NCBI GenBank assembly: GCA_040905665.1
Contig: JBBDRD010000047.1
Location: 10,672-74,671 of the forward strand
Length of the DNA: 64,000 bases
Source of the DNA: DASVCN01 sp040905665
Lineage (GTDB): Bacteria; Deinococcota; Deinococci; Deinococcales; Trueperaceae
Reading direction: 5' to 3'
Made by a program: the position numbers and the translations under genes. The notes under the pieces were generated by a model. The model was not told the origin of the DNA. It was given only the letters and a program-made list of their open reading frames with translations, and did not search any database. Within the stretch, counting starts at the first letter, position 1; every line of letters begins with the position of its first letter. Positions 8,616 to 18,425 of this stretch are shown here, one piece after another.

Positions 8616-8644
8616 AGTGGGGACCGTGTTGTACTGTCCCCACT
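8616..8644. terminator. Inverted repeat between convergent genes
   Basis: AGTGGGGAC at 8616-8624 pairs with GTCCCCACT at 8636-8644 across an 11-nt loop. It lies between the exported-protein stop and the convergent cytochrome stop, so it may end transcription from either side. It lacks a long T tract. Confidence 0.45.
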
Positions 8645-8716
8645 AGTTCCGCTGTTCTGGCGCCGGCCGTGATGCCTTTGGCGACGCCCTACTGTCAGGT
8701 ACTGCGACGTGGTGCG

Positions 8717-9409
8717 CTACTCGCTGCTACCCCACGGCTGGTTGGCGAGGTAGGCCACGACGGCGTTCATGTCCTCTTCGGTCAGGGCACTGGCGACGAT
8801 GTGCATGGCGTTCGGGAACGGATTACCGAAGTCCGGCACCATGGCGAACTCATTGAGAATCTGAGTGAGGTAGGTGGGCGACTGACCTGCGATGCGCGGA
8901 ATACCGGTAGCCGCGACGCCTTCGCCATTGCGTCCGTGGCAGATGGCGCAAGCGATGACGTCCGTTTCGACGTTACCCTGGTGGAACACCGTCGCACCGC
9001 GCTCTACCGCAGCGGCGTCTTGATCGGGGAAGGGCTGGCCCGACGGAGTCTCGGCGGCGAGATAGGCGGCGGCATCGACGATCTCCTGATCGCTCAGCGC
9101 AGACGCAACGGGCGCCATTATGGGGCTGGGTCGCGCACCAATCTTGAACAGCCAGGTCTGTATCGCCAGGTAATCCTCGATCTGGCCGGCGAGCCTGGGA
9201 AAGGCTGCGGTAGGTGAGTTGCCGCTTTCGCCGTGACAGCTGGAGCAAATCTGGTTAACGATCGTGGCCCCGTTTTCGGCGTCGCCCTCCAGCATCAGCA
9301 CCGGCGGCGGTCCCGTGGGAGGACCTTCGGGCGGGGCTTCCTCCTGAGCCAGGCCGGTTACGAAACCGAGGACGAGAACGGCGACTACGAGACTTGTGAG
9401 ACGGACCAT
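8717..9409 (-). CDS. Exported di-haem c-type cytochrome
   Basis: A 230-residue protein with a signal peptide (cleavage near GLAQ), a proline-rich spacer, and two cytochrome c domains with CSSCH at 55-59 and CAICH at 154-158. Likely axial methionines are M99 in APIMAP-like context and one in NAMHIVAS. This is the cytochrome c4/c553-like tandem fold, an electron carrier outside the cytoplasmic membrane. ATG 9409 is chosen over an upstream TTG at 9415 because GGAGGG is spaced exactly 6 nt from it. It appears monocistronic. Confidence 0.9.
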   Translation of the reverse strand: MVRLTSLVVAVLVLGFVTGLAQEEAPPEGPPTGPPPVLMLEGDAENGATIVNQICSSCHGESGNSPTAAFPRLAGQIEDYLAIQTWLFKIGARPSPIMAPVASALSDQEIVDAAAYLAAETPSGQPFPDQDAAAVERGATVFHQGNVETDVIACAICHGRNGEGVAATGIPRIAGQSPTYLTQILNEFAMVPDFGNPFPNAMHIVASALTEEDMNAVVAYLANQPWGSSE

Positions 9410-9572
9410 GTGCAACCCTCCACTGCTTACCTGCGCCGCTTACGTGCGCTGCGGAAAAACTGCCGCCCAAAGTTGCCGCCACTTCTGCCAATTGTCACTC
9501 TCAAGAGTTGCTTGCTGACGAAAAGATAGCACGAACTCGCGGCCTCAGTGGCGGAAATGGATGATCGATCCC

Positions 9573-9586
9573 CGATCCTAGGATCG
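9573..9586. repeat. 14-bp perfect palindrome in the pyrF-cytochrome gap
   Basis: CGATCCTAGGATCG reads the same on both strands. It lies in the 270-nt gap between the pyrF stop and the cytochrome c start (both minus), about 165 nt upstream of the cytochrome. Next to it are three short GCCAA-containing near-repeats up to about 9617. It could be an operator; no other signal is visible in the gap. Confidence 0.3.
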
Positions 9587-9683
9587 CCAAACCAGCGCCA
9601 AGCAGCGCCAAACTACCCCCAAGTGCTAAGCTCCTAACTGTCCATCAAAACGGGTGAACTCCACGTCCGCTTCACTTCGAGCG

Positions 9684-10609
9684 TTAGGCAATTGCTGCGT
9701 TGATCTCGTCGCGCATTCGTTCGCATGCCGATTGAGCCTGTTGCGCGAAGTCCTCGCCTTCGCTCACGTAGGTGAGGGAGCGGGAGGCACTTACTACCGC
9801 GGGCCCGCCACCGGCGAATGCAGCGGCTACCGAACCCGCCGAGCCGCCTTGCGCCCCGTACCCGGGCACGAGCAGCAGGCTGCGAGGCATGAGCCGCCGC
9901 ACCGCGGCCAGCTGTTCCGGATAGGTGGCGCCGGCGACCGCACCAAGCAGCGAGAAGCCATCGTCGTCGATAGCTTCGGATGCCAAGCGGTCGAGCTCGC
10001 CGGCCAGGTGCTCCCACAGGGGCTTGCCGCCCTCGAGCCGCTGGTCCTGAATATCGCCGGAGCCCGAATTTGAGGTCTTGAGCAAAACCAGCACGCCGCG
10101 ACCGTCCCGCTTTGCTACCTCCACGAAAGGCTTTAGCGTGTCCAGGCCCAGGTAGGGGTTGACCGTGAGCGCGTCGGCATTGAATACGCCGTTCGTCAGA
10201 TATGCAGAGGCGTACGCCTGCGCCGTGGAGCCGATGTCGCCGCGTTTGGCGTCGAGGATTACAGGCACACCCGTAGCGCGAATATCGGCCAGAAGTTGCG
10301 CCATGGCTATGAGGCCGGGAACGCCGAGCAGTTCGAAGAACGCGCTCTGTAGCTTGTAGCAGGCGACCTTATCGGCTGTGGCTTCGATGATCGCCTGGAA
10401 GTAATGCACTACTGCCCGGGCCGTTTTGGCCGGGTCGCCCGCGAAGCGTTCCGGGTGGGTTAGGGGGTGCGACGAGGGCCGGGGGTCGATGCCCAGGCAC
10501 ACGCGGGTGTCCAACCGAGTCGTTCGCGCGGCTACCTTCGCAGTGAAGGAACGCTCGCTGAACGACCCTGGAGTAAAATCCTCGGCTTGGGCTGCAGGAG
10601 CCTCGTCAC

Positions 10610-10613
<4 letters not shown>
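9684..10613 (-). CDS. pyrF: Orotidine 5'-phosphate decarboxylase (type 2)
   Basis: PyrF decarboxylates OMP to UMP, the last step of pyrimidine synthesis. The 309-residue protein is the longer type-2 form. Seen: LGIDPRPSSHP near residue 40, the catalytic DAKRGDIGSTAQAYA block with K123 and D126, and VNPYLGLDTLKPF. The ATG overlaps the secA stop by 4 nt (ATGA), so secA and pyrF are co-transcribed, which is not a functional pairing. Confidence 0.95.
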
Positions 10614-13396
<2,783 letters not shown>

Positions 13397-13737
13397 TCCC
13401 GACCTTTCTCGGAATGGTCTGCTTGGGGATGCCCGGCAGAGGCTTCAACTTCCCGGGCGGCGCGGGCGACAGCGGCTGATGGCGCGGTTTAGGCTCCCCA
13501 AAAAGCCCTACTGGAGCTTCTTCGGCAACGGCGCCCTAATGCGCCAGAACACATCTCGGAAGTCTACCACGGGTCAGTTGATAGCCCGTCAACGCACTCC
13601 GCGATAGTTGCCGAGAGGGGCCGAGGCACTGCAAGGGACTTTTCGGCGGTGCTGAGTGAACGTTGTTGAGCGGTGGGCCTTGATCGGAGGGCCTGTATCA
13701 GGGGATACCGACGGAGGAGTCCGTCGGAGGGCGTCTA
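13397..13737. other. 341-nt gap between secA and rsmD
   Basis: No supportable gene is seen. It holds the candidate secA promoter and, near the rsmD stop, a perfect hairpin at 13708-13727 (8-bp stem CCGACGGA, 4-nt loop). The hairpin lies between two near-identical segments, about 13684-13699 and 13724-13739, the second overlapping the rsmD stop. The hairpin has no T tract; it may end or stabilise the rsmD transcript. Confidence 0.5.
13561..13566 (-). promoter_or_regulatory. Candidate extended -10 promoter for secA
   Basis: On the minus strand TAGACT is preceded by TGG (an extended -10). TTGACG lies 20 nt upstream at 13587-13592, farther than ideal. This would give a 5' UTR of about 160 nt for secA. 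Confidence 0.35.
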
Positions 13738-14250
13738 TCAAGGTGCGTCTATAAGCGTGAGCGAGTTGGATCCGTAGCGCTTGACTCTGCCGGGGAGCGG
13801 CAGCCTTAGGTCGCTGGGGTGCTGAAAGATGTAGATGCCGCTTGGCGCAGCTGGGCCGGCCCGATGGACGGAGGAAAAGATTTCGACGAGGTCCATGGGA
13901 TAGGGCGGCGCCGCGAAGACCACATCGAAATCGCCTCGGCTCTCTGCGAACTGCTGGGCATCGCCCCGCACCACCTCGACATCAAGTCCGAGCTTCCGAG
14001 CGTTGCGGCCGATCACCGCCGCCGCCTCATCGCTCAGGTCGACGCAGGTCGAGCGCCAGCCGCGGCTGGCGGCTTCCAGCCCGATTGCTCCTGAGCCGCT
14101 GAAGAGATCGAGAAAGGTACCGGGTGCCCGGAATCCCAGGATGTCGAAGAGCGCCTCGCGCAGGCGGCTGGGGGAGGGCCGGGTGCCACGGCGTGGGGTC
14201 TCAAGCGGGCGACCGCGGGCGCTGCCGCCGATGATGCGAAGTTTGGACAT
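13738..14250 (-). CDS. rsmD: 16S rRNA (guanine966-N2)-methyltransferase RsmD
   Basis: A 170-residue SAM-dependent methyltransferase. Seen: LRIIGGSARGRPLETP at the N-terminus, RPSPSRLREALFDIL, the SAM-binding FLDLFSGSGAIGLEAASRG (about 46-64), and the catalytic position FAAPPYPMD, where the usual D/N-PPY/F motif reads APPY. The overall match to RsmD is clear. It is a single gene upstream of secA, followed by a hairpin. Confidence 0.9.
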   Translation of the reverse strand: MSKLRIIGGSARGRPLETPRRGTRPSPSRLREALFDILGFRAPGTFLDLFSGSGAIGLEAASRGWRSTCVDLSDEAAAVIGRNARKLGLDVEVVRGDAQQFAESRGDFDVVFAAPPYPMDLVEIFSSVHRAGPAAPSGIYIFQHPSDLRLPLPGRVKRYGSNSLTLIDAP

Positions 14251-14317
14251 CGAGAAGTCATTGTCGGTGGTCTAGGCTGTGACTGCAAGTTGCTGGGTTA
14301 AGGGCCGCCTACCACAG

Positions 14318-14362
14318 GCGTTAAACCCTTCGCGTTTGACGCGGCGCGTTATAGCGTTTAAC
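14318..14362. promoter_or_regulatory. Candidate operator sites of the higBA promoter
   Basis: Three related 9-mers lie just before higB: GCGTTAAAC at 14318-14326, GCGTTTGAC at 14332-14340 and GCGTTTAAC at 14354-14362. The outer pair contains the inverted motif GTTAAAC/GTTTAAC. A TATAGC box at 14350-14355 ends 7 nt before the higB ATG. HigA autorepression of its own promoter is known for the family; site use here is inference. Confidence 0.4.
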
Positions 14363-14644
14363 ATGATCAGGAGTTTTCGGGACCGCGCGGCCGAGCGACT
14401 TTTCCATCGCCAACGTTCTCGAAGGATACCCGACGAGATACAGCAAGGGGCGTACAGCAAGTTGCGAATGCTGGATGGCGCAAAGACGCTAGCAGACTTG
14501 CGCGTAGCTCCCGGCAACCGGTTGGAAGGACTCAAGGGGAAACGGTCGGGACAATACAGCATCCGCATTAACAGGCAGTGGAGAATTTGCTTCGTTTGGC
14601 GAGATGGCAGTTCGTACGAGGTCGAGATCGTTGAATATCACTAA
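14363..14644 (+). CDS. higB: HigB-family (RelE-like) toxin
   Basis: A 93-residue HigB toxin: MIRSFRDRAAERLF at the N-terminus, then LRMLDGAKTLADLRVAPGNRLEGLKG and the C-terminal GQYSIRINRQWRICFVWRDG...VEIVEYH, all typical of this RelE-superfamily branch of ribosome-dependent mRNA endonucleases. The order is toxin first with higA 11 nt downstream, as usual for HigBA. ATG 14363 matches the family N-terminus. The base composition is clearly less GC-rich than the neighbours, suggesting recent acquisition. Confidence 0.92.
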   Translation: MIRSFRDRAAERLFHRQRSRRIPDEIQQGAYSKLRMLDGAKTLADLRVAPGNRLEGLKGKRSGQYSIRINRQWRICFVWRDGSSYEVEIVEYH

Positions 14645-14655
14645 GGGAGAGTTGA

Positions 14656-14958
14656 ATGGAAACGGATCGACTGAACCCGGTTCATCCTGGTGAGATTCTT
14701 TTGGATGAGTTCCTCAAACCGATGAAGATTAGCCAGAATCAGATCGCTTTGAGTTTGAGAGTGCCGGCGCGTCGGATAAACGAAATTGTTCTTGGCAAGC
14801 GTCGCGTCACCGCGGACACCGCTCTGCGGCTGGCCAGGTTCTTCGGCAGTTCACCGGAATTCTGGTTAAACCTTCAAATGAGTTATGACCTCGACACTGC
14901 ACGCGATTCTCTTGGGGAGATCCTGGATCGCGAGGTTCTGCCCGCGGGCAGTCGCTAG
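14656..14958 (+). CDS. higA: HigA-family antitoxin (XRE helix-turn-helix)
   Basis: A 100-residue antitoxin: LNPVHPGEILLDEFLKPMKISQNQIALSLRVPARRINEIVLGKRRVTADTALRLARFFGSSPEFWLNLQ is the standard HigA/VapI helix-turn-helix domain. It should bind HigB and repress the shared promoter. GGGAG precedes ATG 14656. GC content is low, like higB. The 273 nt between its stop and 15232 hold no supportable gene. Confidence 0.93.
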   Translation: METDRLNPVHPGEILLDEFLKPMKISQNQIALSLRVPARRINEIVLGKRRVTADTALRLARFFGSSPEFWLNLQMSYDLDTARDSLGEILDREVLPAGSR

Positions 14959-15218
14959 GATTCGCCCGCGTTCAGATCCCCATTTAAGGCCGCTTCACCT
15001 TGGCATTGCCCACAGCAACTCGTTTGAAGGTCCCTTGAGGACGAGGCGCATGTGCTTCTTATATCTTCGTATTCGCAACGCTGGATCGATCCCTATTTTC
15101 TGCGCACTGTGTCAGCAACGTTGCTCTGGAATCGGCTCTAGCAGGAGGGGCTCGATTAAGAACGGATCGCGCCACCCTAACGGAGTGCCTCCGCCTCTGA
15201 TCAGCGGGCCTCGCACGA

Positions 15219-15224
15219 TATACT
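15219..15224 (+). promoter_or_regulatory. TATACT box, leaderless-type promoter
   Basis: TATACT ends 7 nt before ATG 15232 of the small membrane protein, leaving no room for a ribosome-binding site in the transcript. Confidence 0.5.
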
Positions 15225-15231
15225 CAGCCCG

Positions 15232-15594
15232 ATGAATTTCCTCCTGCGTGTAGTCCTCAACGCCGTAGCCCTCTGGGTCACCGCCGAGTTGGCGCTGGGA
15301 ATCAGCTTCAGCCGTTCCGGCCTGGCCGAGGTGCTGTTGACCGCTCTGGTACTGGGTCTCGTCAACACCATCGTCCGGCCGATAATGATCGTGCTCACCC
15401 TGCCGCTCACGCTGGCCACCATGGGTCTGTTTTTGCTGGTTGTGAACGCTCTTGCGCTCATGCTGGTGGCGAGCATCACTCCGCTGGTGGTCCACGGTTT
15501 CGGCGGCGCCGTCCTCGGCGCCCTCGTGCTCACCATCATCAGTTGGGCCCTGGCCCGCCTGTCCGTTGGCAAGAGCCGCAGGTTCTGGGCCTAG
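15232..15594 (+). CDS. Phage_holin_4_2 / YvlD-type membrane protein
   Basis: A 120-residue protein with four predicted membrane helices and the conserved loops AVALWVTAELALGISF, LVLGLVNTIVRPIMIVLTLPLTLATMGLFLLVVNALAL and a C-terminal helix. This is the family named phage holin 4_2 in Pfam, but members such as YvlD are chromosomal membrane proteins of unknown role. There is no phage context here. Confidence 0.85.
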   Translation: MNFLLRVVLNAVALWVTAELALGISFSRSGLAEVLLTALVLGLVNTIVRPIMIVLTLPLTLATMGLFLLVVNALALMLVASITPLVVHGFGGAVLGALVLTIISWALARLSVGKSRRFWA

Positions 15595-15643
15595 TGCAGG
15601 AACCCGGCAGCCCGAGAAATCAGCTCGAGAGCCCGCCGCGAAC

Positions 15644-16315
15644 TCAACCGTCCCGTGGCAGGTACTTCTCCCAAATCGGATCGATGTTGGGCAATAGTCC
15701 GTAGGCAGCCGAGAAGATGAATCTGGGCGCAGTGGGTTTGCGGTTGAGGTTCATGTCGGCTTCGTCCGGCGTTCGGTCGCGCTTCTTGGCGTTGCAGCGG
15801 CGGCAGCAGGCGACGACGTTCTCCCAGCTCGTTGGACCGCCGCGACTGCGAGGCAGCACGTGGTCGAGTGTCAGGTCGTTGGAGTGGACGCCGCAATACA
15901 GGCAGGCGTGATCGTCTCGGCGAAACACGTTCTTCCGGTTGAAGGCGACCCGCTGGCGGTGCGGCCGGCGAATATAGCGCCTGAGCCGAATGACGCTGGG
16001 CACCGGAAAAACGCTCGTGGGGGCTCGCAACACCTGGTCGCTGTCTTCGACCCGATCCGCTACTTCGTGCATGAGCAGCGACACCGCTCTCTTGACCGAA
16101 CAGACATGCAGAGGTTCGTAGGAGGCGTTGAGGATCAGGACCCGCGCCGAATTTAGGTTGCGGATCGGTTCGCCGGCCGCGGCAACTCCATCGATAGCAG
16201 GGTCGATTACAGGGGAGTCAGTTACAGAAGGGTCTGCATCAGGGCCGTCTGTAACAGTTGGCCGGCTGTGATTGTCCAGGTTCTGACTGGCGGCAGCTAC
16301 CTCCCGATGATCCAT
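15644..16315 (-). CDS. HNH endonuclease-domain protein with repetitive N-terminus
   Basis: A 223-residue protein. Residues 20-45 are a low-complexity stretch of five-residue units built on VTD/VID-P, encoded by a four-copy 15-bp repeat. A conserved segment VLILNASYEPLHVCSVKRAVSLL follows, then the HNH zinc domain CLYCG...LTLDHVLPRSRGGPTSWENVVACCRRCNAKK near 140-180. The family is widespread, uncharacterised and not phage-specific. Start ATG 16315; TATACT at 16338-16343 is a likely -10. A start after the repeat is possible because the conserved part begins near residue 50. Confidence 0.85.
   Translation of the reverse strand: MDHREVAAASQNLDNHSRPTVTDGPDADPSVTDSPVIDPAIDGVAAAGEPIRNLNSARVLILNASYEPLHVCSVKRAVSLLMHEVADRVEDSDQVLRAPTSVFPVPSVIRLRRYIRRPHRQRVAFNRKNVFRRDDHACLYCGVHSNDLTLDHVLPRSRGGPTSWENVVACCRRCNAKKRDRTPDEADMNLNRKPTAPRFIFSAAYGLLPNIDPIWEKYLPRDG
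16202..16261 (-). repeat. Four-copy degenerate 15-bp tandem repeat in the HNH gene
   Basis: Units beginning GTC on the plus strand start at exactly 15-nt steps: 16202, 16217, 16232 and 16247. They encode variants of a five-residue unit (VTDGP, DADPS, VTDSP, VIDPA). Copies match imperfectly, so the repeat is old or selected at the protein level. Confidence 0.75.
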
Positions 16316-16337
16316 TGCAAGAATTCCTGCCGAGAGT

Positions 16338-16343
16338 ATAGCT
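16338..16343 (-). promoter_or_regulatory. TATACT -10 box before the HNH gene
   Basis: TATACT on the minus strand lies 22 nt before ATG 16315 with GCAGGAA between as a possible ribosome-binding site. No clear -35 is seen. Confidence 0.4.
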
Positions 16344-16408
16344 TGCCTTGCTCCCGAGGAGGGTAGGCCGGCCGGCTTTGGTGCGCCGATTCCTGGAGCT
16401 AGCGGGAC

Positions 16409-16433
16409 CCCTGGAGCTAGCGGCGCTCCAGGG
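16409..16433 (-). terminator. Hairpin at the ddl stop
   Basis: CCCTGGAGC (16409-16417) pairs with GCTCCAGGG (16425-16433) across a 7-nt loop, covering the ddl stop codon. A direct repeat of about 14 bp (CCTGGAGCTAGCGG) starts near 16392 and 16410. There is no T tract, so termination is uncertain. Confidence 0.4.
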
Positions 16434-17457
16434 CAAGGTCCACCAGCTCACCGATCAGTTCGGGGTAGGAGAGGCCGGCCGCTTCCCACAGCTTGGGGTA
16501 CATCGAAGTGGTCGTGAAGCCCGGCATAGAGTTGATCTCATTCACCAGCACAACGTCTTCGTCCTCCAGATAGAAGAAGTCGACCCGGGCGAGGCCGGCG
16601 GCGTCCACGGCAAGGAATGCCTTTGCGGCAAGCTTCCGGCACCGTTGGGCTATGTGATTGGGCACTTGGGCGGGTATCGAAAGCTGCGCACGCCCCTCGG
16701 TGTATTTGGCGCCGTAATCGTAAAACTCGCTATCGAAACGGATCTCGCCAACCGGGCTCATTTTCGGCCTGTCATTTCCCAGGACGCCCACCTCGAGTTC
16801 GCGTGCGCCAACCGCGGCCGCCTCTACGATCACTCGACGGTCGAAGCGGAACGCCTCGTCCAGAGCGTTTTCCAGAGGTGCCCTTTCACTGACCTTGGCA
16901 ATACCCACGCTCGAGCCGAGGTTGGCCGGCTTGACGAACAGCGGAAATTGGAGGCCAATGGAGTCCATGGCGGACCGCCGGTCGCTCAGCCAGACGGCGC
17001 GCGAGAGACCACGGTAAGGGACCTGAGGCAAGCCCGCGGCAGCGAAGACGCTCTTCATCATCAGCTTGTCCATCCCCACGGCGCTGCCTAGTACCCCAGA
17101 GCCTACGAAGGGCAGTCCTAAGAGCCTGAGCAGCCCTTGGACGCTGCCGTCTTCGCCGTTGGGGCCGTGCAGAAGCGGGAAGACCACGTCAAACGCACCA
17201 CGCCCGGTGATGTTCTCGGAGCCTCCGTCGGCCAGGCGCGTGAGTTGGAGATCGCCCGTGCCGGCCTCTGCCTTCCCGGCACCTAGAGCACGCAGAGATG
17301 ATTCGGGCGCCAAAAGCTTGCCGCCCTTGTCGATCACCAGCGGAGTCACCGCGAAGCGATCGTTAACCGCCGTGAGGACCGAGCGGGCGGAGGAGAGGGA
17401 GACCTCGTGTTCTCCCGACGCGCCCCCGCAGAGGAGCAGTACATGAGGCTTGCTCAC
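16417..17457 (-). CDS. ddl: D-alanine--D-alanine ligase
   Basis: Ddl makes the D-Ala-D-Ala dipeptide for peptidoglycan. The 346-residue ATP-grasp enzyme shows the N-terminal LLCGGASGEHEVSLSSARSVL, LLHGPNGEDGSVQGLLRLLGLPFVGSGVLGSAVGMDK, VKPANLGSSVGI, and the C-terminal ARVDFFYLEDEDVVLVNEINSMPGFTTTSMYPKLW with the metal-binding acidic and asparagine residues. The start is GTG 17457. A well-formed promoter with an overlapping palindrome lies just upstream, suggesting its own regulation. Confidence 0.96.
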   Translation of the reverse strand: MSKPHVLLLCGGASGEHEVSLSSARSVLTAVNDRFAVTPLVIDKGGKLLAPESSLRALGAGKAEAGTGDLQLTRLADGGSENITGRGAFDVVFPLLHGPNGEDGSVQGLLRLLGLPFVGSGVLGSAVGMDKLMMKSVFAAAGLPQVPYRGLSRAVWLSDRRSAMDSIGLQFPLFVKPANLGSSVGIAKVSERAPLENALDEAFRFDRRVIVEAAAVGARELEVGVLGNDRPKMSPVGEIRFDSEFYDYGAKYTEGRAQLSIPAQVPNHIAQRCRKLAAKAFLAVDAAGLARVDFFYLEDEDVVLVNEINSMPGFTTTSMYPKLWEAAGLSYPELIGELVDLALERR

Positions 17458-17476
17458 TTTCCAGCACCAGCGACCC

Positions 17477-17491
17477 TGTGTAAGTTACACA
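17477..17491. promoter_or_regulatory. 15-bp perfect palindrome, candidate operator for ddl
   Basis: TGTGTAAGTTACACA is a 7-1-7 perfect palindrome. It lies immediately downstream of the predicted transcription start of ddl (about 17493), where a bound repressor would block initiation. The regulator is unknown. Confidence 0.6.
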
Positions 17492-17499
17492 TCACGCGC

Positions 17500-17528
17500 A
17501 TAATACTGTCGCCCGTAAGCACCGTCAA
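17500..17528 (-). promoter_or_regulatory. Sigma70-type promoter of ddl
   Basis: On the minus strand TTGACG (17523-17528) and TATTAT (17500-17505) are separated by 17 nt. The -35 overlaps the stop of the upstream enoyl-CoA hydratase gene. Confidence 0.65.
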
Positions 17529-18313
17529 GTTTCATCCGGTCCGCCCCAGTGCGGCGGGCGCTTCTCGAGAAAGGCGCGCACACCTTCCCGCAAGTCCTCA
17601 CTCATTCGCGCCCGGGCGTTCGCTTTCACCGCCAGGTCGAGCGCCCCATCCAGGTCGAGCCCCGAGCTCTCGACGAGCAACCTCTTGGTGGCGGCCAGTG
17701 CCATCGGGGAGTTCTTGGCAAGCGTCCCGGCCAACTCCACGGCTCGCTCCAGGACCCGCTCCGCCGGCAACACTTCGCTCACCACGCCGCGCGCCTTCGC
17801 TTCGTGGGCGCTCACCGGCCGCGCTTCGAGGAGCAGTTCTCTGGCGACCCGCTCCCCCGCCATTCGGGTGAGAAAGACACTCACCACCGCCGCCACGAAG
17901 CCGATTCGGGCCTCGGTATAACCGAGCTTGGCATCCTCACTCATGATCACGACGTCGCAAACCGATGCCAGCCCTGCTCCGCCGGCGACAGCGTGACCGT
18001 TTACGGCCGCCACGACCGGTTTGGAAATGGAGTAAAGGCGCCGGAAAAGGCGGGCTAGTTCACGAGAATCCTCGAGATGCCCCTCTTCACCGCGGTCCGG
18101 CAGCGACTCCAACTCCCCCAAATCCATTCCCGCGCAAAACGCGGCGCCGCTCCCGGTAAGCACCAGCGCGCGTACGCCCGGCTCGGATTCGGCGACATCG
18201 AGCGCAGTCGACAGGTCGAGCCGAAGTTGACGGTCGAGGGCATTGCGCACCTCCGGACGGTTGAGCGTCAGAATGCGCACCGCACCATCGTTCGTCGCGA
18301 GGAGGGAGGACAT
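17525..18313 (-). CDS. Enoyl-CoA hydratase/isomerase family protein
   Basis: A 262-residue crotonase-fold protein. Seen: ILTLNRPEVRNALDRQL, the oxyanion-hole segment GSGAAFCAGMDLGEL (near 59-73), KPVVAAVNGHAVAGGAGLASVCDVVIMSEDAKLGYTEARIGF with a glutamate in the second catalytic position, and the C-terminal RARMSEDLREGVRAFLEKRPPHW. Substrate cannot be told; fatty or amino acid degradation is likely. The reading frame extends upstream, but TACAAT ending 6 nt before ATG 18313 and the family length favour this start. Confidence 0.9.
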   Translation of the reverse strand: MSSLLATNDGAVRILTLNRPEVRNALDRQLRLDLSTALDVAESEPGVRALVLTGSGAAFCAGMDLGELESLPDRGEEGHLEDSRELARLFRRLYSISKPVVAAVNGHAVAGGAGLASVCDVVIMSEDAKLGYTEARIGFVAAVVSVFLTRMAGERVARELLLEARPVSAHEAKARGVVSEVLPAERVLERAVELAGTLAKNSPMALAATKRLLVESSGLDLDGALDLAVKANARARMSEDLREGVRAFLEKRPPHWGGPDET

Positions 18314-18319
18314 GTGGGG

Positions 18320-18325
18320 ATTGTA
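18320..18325 (-). promoter_or_regulatory. TACAAT box, leaderless-type promoter
   Basis: TACAAT on the minus strand ends 6 nt before ATG 18313 of the enoyl-CoA hydratase gene. Confidence 0.5.
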
Positions 18326-18413
18326 CCGGCCGGGGCGTCGCAGGCTCACAGGTCTCGGCTCGGCGCCACAGCTCGAGTGGGAAGCGCCGCAGTGCAAGGC
18401 TTACCGCGACCGT

Positions 18414-18419
18414 TATAAC
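18414..18419 (+). promoter_or_regulatory. TATAAC box, leaderless-type promoter
   Basis: TATAAC ends 6 nt before ATG 18426 of the LEA-type lipoprotein gene. It is divergent from the enoyl-CoA hydratase promoter about 90 nt away. Confidence 0.4.
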
Positions 18420-18425
18420 TTGGCT

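Noticed and set aside
15232..15594. Prophage holin
   Set aside because: The Pfam name is misleading; there is no lysin, structural gene or other phage signal nearby.
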